NCBI GenBank assembly: GCA_033065855.1
Contig: JAVXUO010001311.1
Location: 1,612,001 to 1,676,000, forward strand
Source: Escallonia rubra
Lineage: Eukaryota > Streptophyta > Magnoliopsida > Escalloniales > Escalloniaceae
Reading direction: 5' to 3'
Length of the DNA stretch: 64,000 bases
Position numbers and translations under genes: made by a program. Under the pieces are notes generated by a model. The model saw nothing but the letters and a program-made list of their open reading frames with translations. It did no database searches and was not told the DNA's origin. This document shows positions 22,551 through 35,243 of the stretch, piece after piece (positions within the stretch are counted from its first letter, which is position 1; each line of letters begins with the position of its first letter).

Positions 22551-25510
22551 TCACTCACTCTATCTCATGCACTTGTTCTGATCTTTTGAATCTTTCACTC
22601 TCCCATGCCTTGTATTAAGAGTGACTGAGATCATTTAGAGGTATTTCTCCACCCACTAGACCTTCGGAGTAAGGATCTAGTCTCTCTTCCCTAATGGCGT
22701 ATATATTGCATCGGCTCTCACCACCTCGCTATTGCTTTTGTCCTCCCATCATGCTTACTATCTCCTCCTTGAGGATCCTTCATGAACCCTATCTTATGAT
22801 ATGATAGGCTCTGCGAACAATTTTTATTATATCCATATCCGCTCACCATCAACCCAATATGAAGGGCCACGATCAAGCGTAAATTGAAGATATAAGTTTG
22901 GATATTCATGACATATCAGATGGTCCATATTTTTTAGGTCCAAATTTATTCTACTGGAGGTCTACACAGACATTCTTGCAATCATAATTTTAAACAACAA
23001 TTGAGTGAACTCCTGATTTAATCTCTCTAGCATGTCAATCTACTTCAAGCATGCTCTTTTTGGATGCACTGCAAATTCTAGTCATGCAACTGTGGTGTAT
23101 CCTTGATTCATTTATCCTGGTGATTGCAATGCAACAGTCCTATAAACATCTCAGTTGGGCTTTCCTTGGCTACTATTAGATATAGTGGACGAATGCTTGC
23201 CATTTTTTGTCGTGTTGGGTTATTAAACTTGACGGTGTATAGTGGTTAAACTTTTCAGTTGGTGTTAGGTGGGCCTTATCTTCCACACATTGAGCGAATT
23301 CTCCGTGGCAAAGCGTCCTCGATGTGTTCGCCTGTAGTAGCAGCATCTGATCCCAGAAATAGATGTACCATAAAAGGCATCCACATTGTCTCTGGCAAAC
23401 CTTGCCAATCATGTGATATAGTGCTTCAAACTGAAAGGGACTTACCGTTGGTATGCACTTGTAGCATTTCTTTGTTCTGTTTCTTGGTTCTTTGGAGGAT
23501 GACTGGCGCCTGGTAGTTACTCGCCGATAAGTTATTTGCTTTTTACATTTATTATATAACTAAAAAATAGTTGCCAATTTATACAGGCCATTGAGTTGTG
23601 TGATGTAAACTTGTGCATGCTCGGAGCTCACCAACTTCACAATGCTGCAACCGCAACTTGTGCAGCACTCTGCCTTCGTGGTCAAGGCCAGTATTCCATT
23701 TCACTATTTTCATTTCCGTCATATTAGGTTCACTAGCCATTTGAGCTTGCTTCAGTGTAGAGTGCCATACTGATACTTACCTCTCAACAGTTCTGTCAGC
23801 ATATTAGTTATTAGCTGATTAGCGTCTTAAACAAGCAAACCAGTTATGATTTAGAGGCAGGATGCCGGGCAAAATGGCATGTTAACAACGCAAGTTTGGC
23901 AGAAATGCAAATTTTGGGATGGATGTGAAGCAAAATGATAGAAGGATATATAATTAGCACAACTAAGAATGCAGAAGTAGCATTCACTGGATATAGAAAT
24001 AAACTGACCAAGATGGTTGGAGACGTGCAGTGACGAGAAGAAATGCGCCACTGAAGAAGAGTCAGAACAGTAGGGAAGGAGAAGACCAACCTTTTTTGAA
24101 TATAGGGTATTTGAGAACTGAATTGTAATGCTAAGAGTGGTACTAGTGGAATATATGATAGTTTTGGTTTAATAAATGAGATGAATCTAGCCAACATAGA
24201 CCGGAAGAAGCAGATTACTGTAGCTGATTCGAAGAGCTGAAACTTTGGATACGGCTTAGTTGAGTTGAGTTGGATTACCTCTTTTCTTGTATGACATGAT
24301 TATTTCTTTCGCCACACTCTATTCTCAAAATCACGTTTTAAGAGTGACCCAAGTATGAGCAGAATTAGAATGAGGATATTTTACACTTTTCACTTACATA
24401 TCTATAATTATTGTGTACTTCTCTGGATATGCAGGATGGAGAATTTCAGATGGATCTATTCGATCTGGCCTAGAACGCACTTATTTGCTTGGGAGAAACC
24501 AAATTTTAACATGCGAGGAAGCTGAGGCACTAGGGGTATCTGGGGCAACTATACTGCTTGACGGAGGTTCGGTTTTCTGTTGTGCTGTTGTTTCAGTTTT
24601 AGCTGAATGAAAGCTGGAACAAGGGGAAAACCAAAGTTATTTTTTGTTGTTCATGCTTTCGTGGCTTTTATTACACACTTGTAACTTCTTATCTTTCATA
24701 GACAAGGTCAGCTGTTCTTCAATTATTTTTGCAGCACATACCAAGGAATCTGCCAAGGCATTGGCCGACACAATAGAGATGACTTTTCCTAAGTGTGCCG
24801 TGGTTCTTGTGGTTGCCATGGCTAGTGACAAAGACCATGTAGCTTTTGCAAGAGAGCTTCTTTCAGGTAGTGCGCTTTATTGGCTGTTGCTTGTGTATAT
24901 TTTGTGTCGTTTGCATTTTACTGTTCAGGATGGATCTCTAGTCGAGTCCTCCACCCAGGGCCCTACAAGATAACGAGATTTTGTAGTAGCAATATGACAT
25001 TTTACATACAAATTGCTTGCTAAATGGTTAGTTAATCTGGTATCCTTATGATTTCTAAATTTGAACTCTTCGTGCGGGGCTCATTCCGTGGACTCTGATT
25101 TTAAAACTCCTGTGTTGTCTTTTGAGAAGTTCTAACTATGATATCTTCATGCTCCTTCAGTCAGACGATTGGAGGCTATATTTTTGACAGAAGTTAGCAT
25201 TGCGGGAGGTAAATTTCGGACAACACCGGTGTCCCAGTTAAAAAGTTGTTGGATCCAAGCTTCCAGGGAGGTGGGGATCGATTTTCTCGATGATGGAGTA
25301 GCAAAATACAACGAGCTGCTTAAGAATCAAGATGCGCTCTCTCCCGTGGGATTGGAACCTAAAACCGTATTATTTGCTGAGAAAGAGTTGATAAAGTCTA
25401 TGAAAGTTGGATATGAGATTCTCAAAGCAAGAACAGGCAATAAATCAGGTATCATTGTGGTCACTGGATCTTTGCATGTTGTTTCATCTGTATTAGGCTC
25501 TCTCGAATGA
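17840..25510 (+). CDS. DHFS: dihydrofolate synthase (DHFS, FolC/Mur ligase family), mitochondrial
   Basis: Joins L-glutamate to dihydropteroate using ATP to make dihydrofolate, a step in folate synthesis placed in plant mitochondria. Proposed coding exons: 17840-18118, 18914-19011, 19129-19279, 19922-19984, 20257-20418, 23259-23450, 23587-23686, 24435-24566, 24735-24866, 25161-25510; they give 552 residues in one frame. The N-terminus is Arg-rich and ends RGFSAS, like a mitochondrial presequence. ATP-binding GTKGKGS is at about 99-105, AKSGIIK at 241-247 (the Lys is the one carbamylated in FolC/Mur enzymes), DGAHT at 391-395, and the C-terminal [15 protein letters not shown] is typical of the family. 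An in-frame ATG at 17792 would add 16 residues; I chose 17840 because the presequence reads well from there. Intron 5 is 2.8 kb and holds a SINE. The exon 7 donor appears to be GC, not GT. Confidence 0.93.
20685..20850 (+). mobile_element. tRNA-derived SINE in DHFS intron 5
   Basis: An A-box-like TGGCTCAATGC (about 20696) and a B-box-like GGGTTTGAAATG (about 20738) stand at tRNA spacing. They are followed by GAAACCGCC, GAGGCTG and a tail with GGGGTCCTTGTGCACTGAACCACCC. That order (GGAAAC-GCC, GGCTG, TTGTGCAC, GGG-TGCCC) is shared by a widespread plant SINE family as I recall it. The copy is diverged, and target duplications are not clear. Confidence 0.6.
21276..21302. repeat. (GT)n followed by a G-run
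   Basis: A short GT microsatellite passing into about 12 consecutive G, in DHFS intron 5. Confidence 0.9.
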
Positions 25511-25967
25511 CATTAGTGTTATACTCTATGAAGCTGTTACTTACCGGAACCTTTTATCTCGGTGAATTTTTAGAAAGCTTAATCTGAGGGCAGTTAAAGT
25601 TGCTTTTATTTCGTCCAACAAAGAAAGAAAAACAATAAGAATTAATTGCCATTCTGAACGATATCAAAATCCACTGAAGGGCATTATCAGAGTCTCAATT
25701 TTCTTTTGGCCTTCCGAATTGTAGTAGGGCTCGATTCGTTGTGGTGCTGATAGGCCCTTGTTTGCCTTTACTTTGCACCCCGACTCTTAAGTTTGCAAAT
25801 AATTTAAGTGCCCTCTTCTCCAAAAACTTGTTATCTGTTTTAGCTTGTGATCCATTCATCTTTCAGAAATGCTGGCATGGTCCAGCTTTAGAAAGGGGCT
25901 AAATGAAAAGGCAGGAACTACAGTACCACCTCACCTTAGCCTTTGGCGAGCTACACTATTCCTGTGA
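25511..25967. other. 3' flank of DHFS
   Basis: Probable 3' untranslated and intergenic sequence after the DHFS stop codon. AATAA-type motifs near 25634 could serve in polyadenylation. No other gene is seen. Confidence 0.4.
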
Positions 25968-25975
25968 GGTTTAAG

Positions 25976-26792
25976 GGGGGGTGGCCAACTTCGGCTTTGA
26001 GTGGGAGTTATTTTGGGGCGGATAGAAACGGGTGACGTACCCATTTCAACCCAAATAAGTTGTGTTGGTTAACTGGATCATGTCTTAAGGCAGTTGGTTT
26101 TCACATATTAACCCAAAAATGACGCGTGTCTGATTCAAGTAAATTGTTTTGATTCTCTCCTCTTCATCTTCAACGTCATTAAGGATTAAATGAAAGCATC
26201 GCCTGACTAGCAACCATCACCACACCAAAAACCACCGCCACTGTCACACCAACCACAGCCAATATGTTATTAGGATATCTACATCCACCACCAAAGCCCC
26301 ACCGCACTGCTACTGCCATCACATTAATAACCACCACCACCACCACTCTGAACACCACCGCCACCACATCCATTTTTTTAGCCCCCATCAATAGTTACCC
26401 TCAAAACTATGCTCTGATTTGATGATCTAGCTTGAGATATTCGCCGTGATATTCGAGAGATGACCTTTTTGAACCTTCTGGAGTCAGGATGGTGTTTGGT
26501 TGTGGGTTTGGTATTGCTTCTTACAATAGCGACAGGTTGACAACAACGACAAAGTGGGGCTTGTCGTGAGTGGCAATGGTTGGTTTGTCGTTATGTATAG
26601 TTGAGAGATTTTCAAGAGTTAAAAACTAAAATTTATGGTTTAATGGTTATCCACTTAGGATCCATCTAACCCCGTGGGCTATTGGTTTTAATGGTTGCTC
26701 ATTAAGATCCAATTATTTAACGAATAAGTTTGAGTGACTTTTAAAGGGTGGGTTGGACACGGTAATGAGTTTGGGCTGGAGTTACACCCCTA
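25976..26792 (+). mobile_element. hAT-like non-autonomous element
   Basis: The left end GGGGGGTGGCCAAC and the right end GTTACACCCCTA are inverted relatives (TAGGGGTG type, common in plant hAT MITEs). They are flanked by 8-bp repeats with one difference, GGTTTAAG (25968-25975) and GTTTTAAG (26793-26800); 8 bp is the hAT duplication length. The core at 26211-26385 is CCACC-rich. No transposase coding sequence is present. Confidence 0.55.
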
Positions 26793-27119
26793 GTTTTAAG
26801 AACGCAGTGGGTTTACTTTTGTCTTGGCTAGTCTTGAGTCAGTTATTTCAACTAACAATCTGTCTTGATTTTATGTTCTTTTATGATTTTATATTTTTTT
26901 CTATATTGTATTAAGGGGGAAGACACATTTATGACGAAGCCTTTTCTGATTTTCTATTTACATATGCTTAGTTGTTTTGAACCATTTCATTAAAGGGTAT
27001 TAAAGTTAAATGATATCAAACATATTAAACCTGTAAACAACCCCCACAACCCATTTCTCTCACCCACATTCCCATTAAACCCGCCACTCTTGATTCGCCC
27101 CACCCACAATTCTCAAATG

Positions 27120-27194
27120 TGTGTAGAATTTTTCAACAAATATATTGACCATTTATCTTATTCTCGTGCGTATCGCATGTGTCTCAAATGCTAG
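27120..27194 (+). mobile_element. Helitron 3' terminus
   Basis: An imperfect hairpin CGTGCG-TAT-CGCATG (about 27165-27180) is followed after about 10 bases by CTAG (27191-27194) and T. This is the same arrangement as at 4982-5009. The 5' end was not found, so the left boundary given is arbitrary. Confidence 0.45.
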
Positions 27195-27215
27195 TGCTAT
27201 TGAAGCAACGCCGGT

Positions 27216-28031
27216 CAGTAGCGGAGGCAGCAGGGAGCACAGGGGGGCACGTGCCCACCTGCTGCCGTCCAGATCTTCATCTCCATGTACAAGTCTTGTA
27301 GTTCACCGGCCATGCTGCCACCAAGATGAGACTCCACCCTCCGCCGATGATTTCATCAGCGGCATCTGAAATGCCAAGCCAATCTCTTTGCGGACATCTC
27401 ATCTCATAATTCCTTGTCTTCTCCCCAAATATGCTTGATTGTCTCACTTTCTCTTCTTTTTCAGCTTTGAATCTAGGCTTCCATTTAACAACAATCCAAG
27501 TTATATCTACCTCTTGTTGTATCTTGAAAATAAATCAACCAATTGTTTTCTTAAACAACCATCACTAATTTTGTTAGTTCTCAGTAGTTTTGGCATATGC
27601 TGACTCGTGATGATTGTGTCCTGTGTGTTCAATTCATAATAAATTTGGTGGTTTTTTCTTGTAGCTTGTTCAACTAATCTGTCAAAGCTTTTTTATGGAG
27701 TGATTTTCTTTGCTTCAGTCTCCTCTTTGATACCGGAATAGCTATATAAACCAAGGCCTTAAAGTCATTGAAGTGGCCTTGTCTGATGTTTGACACGGGA
27801 GTGCACTTCATAGGGACGAAGATTGAAATGAAAAACTGTCGGTTTACTACTTTACTTACAATCCTACCTGACATGAAGGGTCTGGAATAGGTATACGATG
27901 CCCGTTTGCTAGGTTTAATCAACAATTGCATTTTGATGACAATTGAGCTTTAGTAATATCTATTTGTGTATAAAAAAAAAATTGTATCTATTAGGTGCCC
28001 ACCTCTTATGAAGTTTCTGGCTCTGCCAGTG
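27216..28031 (+). mobile_element. TIR element, GCGGAGCCAG type
   Basis: The left end reads CAGTAGCGGAGGCAG, followed by GGGGGGCAC. The right end, inverted, reads CACTGGCAGAGCCAG, followed after a gap by GGTGGGCACC. Eleven of 15 terminal bases agree. This end type is common in plant non-autonomous DNA transposons. A - strand frame at 27931-27674 (85 codons) is not recognised. No clear target duplication is seen. Confidence 0.5.
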
Positions 28032-31000
28032 ACAAATATGAGTACTTGTTGGTAACTGAAGGTCCTCATGTTGGTGTTTGGTACGTACCCTACTCGATGT
28101 AAACCTTCAAAGCCCATCACTTGCCTCTATTTTAAGGAATCATGTTTGCGTTCTATTGCTCTATCATTCTATTGCTCTATCATTCTATTGCTATTGCGGA
28201 GTTAATCAAACGGAAAATCGGGGTAAAAATAGAGGCCGTGATGATAAAGGAGGAAAGGAATAAAATAAAATAAACTGAAATAAAATGGAACGAAATAAAG
28301 TAGAAAATATGGTAGAATTAGTATTCGTGTCTATTTTTCTCAGCATACCACCACACCGAGCATTTCCATACTGAAAAATAAATGGCTGGAAAGCCCACAG
28401 AAGGGTTAGTTCACAGGACAATGGCGTTCTTGCGCTCTGGTCGTGGCTCTTCCGTTCTTAACTCTGACCTCTGCTCGAGAAATTTCTGAAAGGACCATGA
28501 AAGAACTTTCAATCTTCATAGCTACGGGCATCCAGAAGATTAAGCCCAAGAAGACAAAAAAAGATTTCATTACTCAGCTTCTTTTTTGCCACTGATGATG
28601 ATGTGAAAATGGCAGGAGGAGGTTAGTGTCTATTAAGACACATGGGCCCTTCTGTGATTTGAGAAAGTACTATCTAATATTTGGCATTTCTTGAGAGAGG
28701 TCCTATACAATGCCAAAGTCAGGAAGGAAGATCAGAATCAATTTCTGTGTGTCCTCTCTCTTAAATGCACCCAATGTCACTGTGACTCGTACCCTGCTGC
28801 TTCAACTGCATTGGATTCTAATTACATGAAAACCACGGAAAGGGACACTGTTCATCTTATGTACTTGTGAAAGACATAAACTGTTCATTCAGCTCCGTGA
28901 ACTATGAACCCTGGCGAGATCAGAGGAAGGGATCTGGAGCAAAATGTTTACCGTCAGGATCGAGGTTGGAGTTTCCCGCGAGCTCTTGGATCAGCCATGG
29001 CTGCTTCGCATGACCTTGCAGAGATCATCGCTGCTACAGAAGAGCTCCTTAGTTTTTCATCTTTTATCACTATGTACCCAAAAAAAGAAAAAAAGAGGAA
29101 CGAAAATTCCCAGACAACCCAGGTCAAGCATTTACAGGAAGCTAAGAATGGGTGCTAAAATTTAGGGTTAAAATTGGTAATCGGTCTGTATCTTTGTTCT
29201 TGTTATACCATAACTTGGGGCTGAACTACGCAATGATAACTCAAATTTACCCTCAAACTAGCTGGGGGAGGATTAATTTACATTTTCGTTTTTTCTTTGG
29301 GGGGGAGGGTACAAACCAAAACTGGGCAGATGGGCCAACGCTGGGAACACATTACGAGAAATATGGGCGCATATAGAAACAGACCAGATGGGCCAATCTT
29401 GCCCAAGTACTTTCAATGTCAATGACTTAAAGTCTCTGTTTGAAAGTTATTACTTCATCCTATAAATTGCATATTTTTGAATTTGGACTTGGTTTGAAAC
29501 GTGAGACGAAGATAGATGCTTTCCTTAAAACCCAAAATTCTAATAAAATGAACCTTACTTATGAAATGGTTCTCGTGTTCGAGTGCAAATATCAAGCAAA
29601 AATACTGTTGAAGACTCGAGGGACAGCTGAACAGACGATCAGTCTTTTTACTTAAACCTTATCAACTTTAATTTGAAAAAAAAAATTATTGAAAAGAATA
29701 CATGATCTTCGTGGGTTTGGCCCGTCTATGGTTGATAGGGGCTTGGCCCAACTAATTCGCATCAACAGCGTAAAGGTTTAACCCTATAACTTATTTTTCT
29801 CTTATTTCCCTAAAAGCATTTCATCACTTCATAGTTCATACCAGAACAGAAGGGGATTGATAATCGCATTCTACTTATCCGTACGATCTACCCTACGCTT
29901 TCATTAATAAGCTCTAAACGTGTCACCGTAAAACACCAAAAAAGCGTCGCAGAAGATCTTCAAAAAAAAAAAAGAATATATATTGGAAATGAAGAAAAGT
30001 GAAGGAAAACTATTAAATTTCCTAGCGAAGAACAGGATCAAGTACTTCGGCCCCGGCCCGTATGCCGTTATGACTTGGCTTTGGTCGGGCTTCCATCCTA
30101 AATTACGGGTGCGGCATAGCAGCATACAGGGACTGGCCCACGTTGGTAGGCCCAAGTAAGAGCCAATTAATTAATTGGGCACAGAAATACCCAAGGTGGG
30201 CCATTTGATAGCCTCCATACATCCTAATAAGCCAAAATCAAGCCCAATTCCAACCTGCATTCTTCATGCATATCACTTTTCATGTCTACATGAGTTAGTA
30301 TATTTCCTTCAATATTCATCAATGGATACTTTATTATTTTGTTATAATAAAGTGCATCAACAACAAAAGGTTGACCTTTTTGGCGACAAATTAAGATATT
30401 GACAAACTTACGAGGGTGTGAAAATAGGCGTGTCAATCAAACTCCTCTCGTCTATACAAAGGTTGTCTTCTTTGTTTTCAGATGTTTAAAATATTTCGTT
30501 CACTTTGAAAGTCTAGCATTTATGGCATCAGTGTTGAGGTTTATACTCCTTTTCTTAAACAATTAACCCCGTCGACTGCACAAAAGTATGATACCACACA
30601 TCATGAATAAGGAATTGGAGCTATACCAAGATTGGAACCAGCGACCGTGGAGTTATCTTTCAAGGCTTCTGCCATGTCTCCCGCCTCTTTCTTGGGGTAA
30701 AAAAAAGAAAATAAAAGAGCCGTTGAATATGGCATAATATGAAAAAATATCATACCCAAATTGTAAAATTCACATACGATGACTATGACAATGGGCAACG
30801 TAGGCATTGTTGATGAAATACACTTGCACAAATCTCATGGAGTGGCATGGAGAATTTATTTCACTGAGCTTGTTTCAGTTGAATCATTTAAGCCCTAGAT
30901 TCCCAAGATGATGCCCATTACCGGACCACAAACAATAAGAATTAATCCAGCTTTATCAACTTGCTTTTGCTTGATAATTTAATAGCTTTGGGGACCCAAA

Positions 31001-31229
31001 AATGCTCAACATTCTTACAATATATCACGTGGGGGCAATGCAAGCCTTAGTATTGCATTTTGCCACCCACCTCTTCTCCTTACTAGTCGCCATCACCAAA
31101 AGCAAATCTTCATTCCAATCTTTCCACCGTAAAATCTCTTCAATGTCACGTCAAGGTTAACATTCATGGTTCAAATTTGTAAGGGGAGAAAATGTAAGGG
31201 TGTGTTGGGTTTGGTTGGGGGAGGTTTAG
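28032..31229. other. intergenic, no gene recognised
   Basis: I find no gene supported across this stretch. Frames at 28904-29158 and 29440-29655 are short and resemble no family I know. A repeated TCTATTGCTCTATCAT block occurs near 28155-28195. GTTTAACCC and AAACCC motifs appear near 29780 and 30050. Confidence 0.4.
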
Positions 31230-32009
31230 GGCCCGTACGCTTAGGAGATTTTTTTTTATTCTGTATTTTATTTTTGTTTTTTAGATTTTAATATTCAGTT
31301 CTAAAATTAAATTTTGTATTTTTAGTTTTTTCCGTATTATTTTTTTCAAATTTTCTTCTACGTTTACCATTCTCATTTCTTTTTTTACCAATTTTTTTGG
31401 ATCCATTCTTGTATGTTTTTAATATTTTCTACAATATTTATTCCGTGGGCCCCATATCTACGTGTCCCTCTTCCCCTTCACGAGTTCCCTTTCCCTTTCC
31501 CCTTCCCCTTCCCCTTCCCCCTCCCCTTCCATGTTCCATGTTCCCTCCTCTGTGTGTCCCCTTCCTTCCCTTCATTACCCTCACAAGTCCCTCCATTTCC
31601 ACCACCGACCACAGCAGGGTGACAGTCCAGCCACCGCTGCATATAGCCACCGCCACACCACCACCACATCAAGTCCGTAGCCGCGCCAGCACCACAGCAC
31701 AACCATTGTTCTGCTGCCACCACATCATCACGGCCACAACCCCACCAGCACCACATCACGACCATAACCCCGCGCTGACCCAACAACCCACCACCACAAC
31801 CAATCACCCCTTCCACCACCACCGTGAACCAACTATCCACCACAATCAGCAGCACCTTGTGGGTTTAGGTTTAGGTATGCCGATCACTGCAACGGCGTCG
31901 TTAGGGAGTCCCCATCGAAGTCCGTCTCTGATGCAGCACTTGCCACCAACCATCGTCTGCTTCATACTCCTACCCCGGCTTCCCTGTTATTCATTGGAAA
32001 AATGGAGGG

Positions 32010-32042
<33 letters not shown>

Positions 32043-32180
32043 AGGCGGCAGGCAAGTCAGAGAACGTGAATAGTGGAGACAGGATTTGTATTCTCTGACA
32101 CAGAGAATACAAATCGTGAGAATACTATTTGGATATTTTACTCAAAACGAATACAGAAAAAGATAAAAGTACGTAAAAAA
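31230..32180. repeat. CCACCA-rich low-complexity block with TTTTA-rich arms
   Basis: T-rich sequence (31250-31430) leads into CCCCTT repeats (31488-31535), then CCACC/CACAA-rich sequence (31560-31860), then (GA)n at 32010-32040, then A-rich sequence (32100-32190). The layout (homopolymer arm, trinucleotide core, homopolymer arm) resembles the GGN-core MITEs elsewhere in the window, but I could not define terminal repeats. A 215-codon frame at 31397-32044 is Pro/Thr/His low complexity. Confidence 0.5.
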
Positions 32181-33171
32181 AAACATCTTTTTCATCATCA
32201 TTACAAAAACGAAATCACATAGTAGGCATCTACCTTGCCACATTTATAACATGTGTCTAGAGTCATGTGATGTACCTCACCCGTGAGGGAGGTGGGCTCA
32301 ACTGCTCAGCCATGCCTGCGCATAAAATTACAATTAGACCTGGCAAAGCCAACCCGTAATCGCCTGACCTTGCGGGACGATATTTAACCCCGATCCGCCC
32401 CCGCCCAGTGGAGCATCTAAATATGATTTAAGCCCAAACTATTTCCAAAGAGCTGCTCTAATTAAATCAAGTTTGTTCGTCTTAAATTTCATAAAAAAGG
32501 AAATATTTTCCGTAAAGTTGTAACAATCACATGGAACAATAAACGATGATTCGAGCGTGCAATAAAGTCTCATTGGTTAGAACCCCCTTCAATTAACCCC
32601 TCCTATTACAAAAAAGTGAAGCGCCAAAATTCTTCAATCTTGTTTCTCTCTCATAAGTTGGAGCAAATATTGAATGATCTCCACCATCTAAACTCGCTGG
32701 ATTAGGAGATTGACGTGAGGACAAGGAATTAAAGGACATAGACTTAAACTAATGACAATATATTTAACGATTTTAAATAGTCGAAGCAATTAATCCACAA
32801 CCGTACACGCATGCATGCAAGCGCATAGATGCACATAAGAACACTATCGGACGACACAAAAAGGAAGAAAAAAATGTTGGGGGGGCCCAAAAATTTAACA
32901 CTTTCATGCAGGACTTGGTGAGGAAATGTGATATACGAAGGGGGGCATTTATTTTGGTGGCTCTTGAGGAGATGTTTTGAGTTTAGAGATATATACTCCT
33001 GTAACATAACACCATGGCATCAAAAAATGAGTAAAGGGGGGGTGCACCAGCCACCAGAGAGCCAACCCTCAACCGTTACAGGGTTAGGATAAGGACTTGA
33101 CATTATAATGGGATATATATTAAAAGTTCTAGTTTGTCATCCAAGGTCCCATTTCTCTTCACATACATTTA

Positions 33172-33249
<78 letters not shown>

Positions 33250-34850
33250 AGCAAAAACTCCCTATGTTATACGATTGAATTAACGGCGTGACAGACAAGC
33301 ATACAAGGTGGGGGAGGGGTTGGGGGGTGGGGGGTGTTGGAGAATAATAATAATATAGAAAAGAAAAGAAAAAATGGAGTAATGTTGGGCTCAAACTTTT
33401 CGTGGAGGTCTTAAATGATATTTCAGACTATGAATTTAATGAAGTTTGGATGGACCAGCTTATTAAAAGTTACATCTTTTGTTTTCAAATTTTGTCTTAC
33501 ATTATCATTGATCATTTCATATTGGGCAAAGTCTATATTCTCAAGAAATAAAAGTTTCCTTGCTTTTGAGTTGATTTTGCCTTTTTTACCCTTCATAAAG
33601 AATTTTTTCCTTTCAGACCCGTTTCCGGCTAGCTACTTGTTGAAGCTCAGAAAACTTCACTAGGACGATAAAAGAGATACCATGGTGCAACAAGTTCAGA
33701 AAAAGAGGTCATTTATGAGAACAAAACCCTTTAGCGGCAAATCATTACAAGGGGGCTTGGAATTAGTTCTTAAAATGAAAAACTATGTATTTTCGAGAAG
33801 AATGAGGACAGAAGTTTGAAGTCAAAATATCACAAAGTAACCATGCAAAAATTAGACATTTGACTTTGATTAAAAGATGCAAAACCAATTGAGAAGATAG
33901 TCGTATTTCGTCCAGACCTACGTCCTTTCACCTGTTTTTCTCGCGGCTTAGGGTTTCCCAAATGGAGTGAAGGTCGGGTGAAGGAACCAATCAGTTAATG
34001 TATTCACATGCTAAAGCCCTAAACCTTATCTCAGAGAAGGTTCAAGTCTATGTTCCGTGGAAAATTATGAACCATTTTACTCCAACTTTGATATCTTTTA
34101 TGTGAGAGAATAAGAATAGATTTTGGCTTAATTTTGAAGTGAAAATTTTCGCAATTATCTCAATGACCCAATTTTACAGTCCAATATTTCTTTTGGTCCA
34201 TTCAAAAAATTATGCTGAAGGGAGACGGCCTGATCATGGGGGCAAAAGTATGTCTCACCCTGCTATAAAAAAATTTACTTGAGTTGAAACTATGTAGCGA
34301 GGTGAACAAGCTTCATAGCTATCGGCGGCTCAATGGATAATGGGGATGGAATAGCGGTCAGATGTTGAGGCCATCCTAACATTTCATGAGTTTGTTCGAA
34401 GAGTAATGGTGTGACCTACGTAACTGTTAAGCATTATAACATTGTTGGGTTTCATTTCTGATAGCTTAAGCATGGTAGAAAAGTACATAGTTTTATCATT
34501 GAGAAATCTAAGCATCTTTACTTGGATTCATTTATCAATGGCAAATGACCAGCTACATCGGGATGTGAGAGAGAAATTGGTGAGGTGGGTGAATCTGAAA
34601 GATGATAGGAGATACTATAGATAGGGAAAAGGGTGGGCTCATTTTGAAGAAGAGTAATTGTGGAAAAACCAAAGTCTTCCTCCTTTACTTCAGAATACTG
34701 AAGAGCAATCCAGTACTGATAATTGCAATTACTCCTCTCCTTGTCTTACACTAGGAGAGACATGATTTACAAACAACCCTCCATGCAAGTTGATGAATCA
34801 ATTTGAAGCCCTTCTAACTTAGCCTGTTTAAGGAAATGTCAACAAAGACT
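32181..34850. other. intergenic, no gene recognised
   Basis: Holds the compound microsatellite at 33178-33248, a GGGG-rich stretch at 33308-33340 and several short frames with no recognisable product. Confidence 0.4.
33178..33248. repeat. compound (AT)n(GT)n microsatellite
   Basis: About 18 AT units pass directly into about 17 GT units. Confidence 0.95.
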
Positions 34851-35203
34851 GCTATAACAAAGTTTTTGTGCGTGCGTGAATAGATTTGTTGGGACAAAAT
34901 CTTCTTAAGCCTCGAGATAAAGGTTGCTGCCTACGAAATAAAGCCATGCATGACGAGGAGTTGAGAGCAGCCCCTTGAACTGTGTTAACATCACTTTCTT
35001 GTATATCTTTAGGAGATTTGAAAACGAAAATATGTTGTGGGGGGGCACGAGATGCTGTATCTGCGCATTGAAAGCTTCGAACTGAATTCAATATGTATGT
35101 GTAATGTATGAATGGAATCTCTCGCTTAACAGACAATTTGCAGACTTTGCCCAGTATCCCGTCGTTATCTCCTCCATCTCTCTCTTTCCTGCTCATTAAT
35201 TTC

Positions 35204-35243
<40 letters not shown>

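Noticed and set aside
28904-29165. Two overlapping 73-84-codon frames
   Set aside because: No recognisable family and no supporting gene structure; they end in a Lys-rich A-tract.
31397-32044. 215-codon + strand frame
   Set aside because: Pro/Thr/His-rich translation of CCCCTT and CCACC repeats that ends in an Arg-Glu run from (GA)n. No domain and no splice context.
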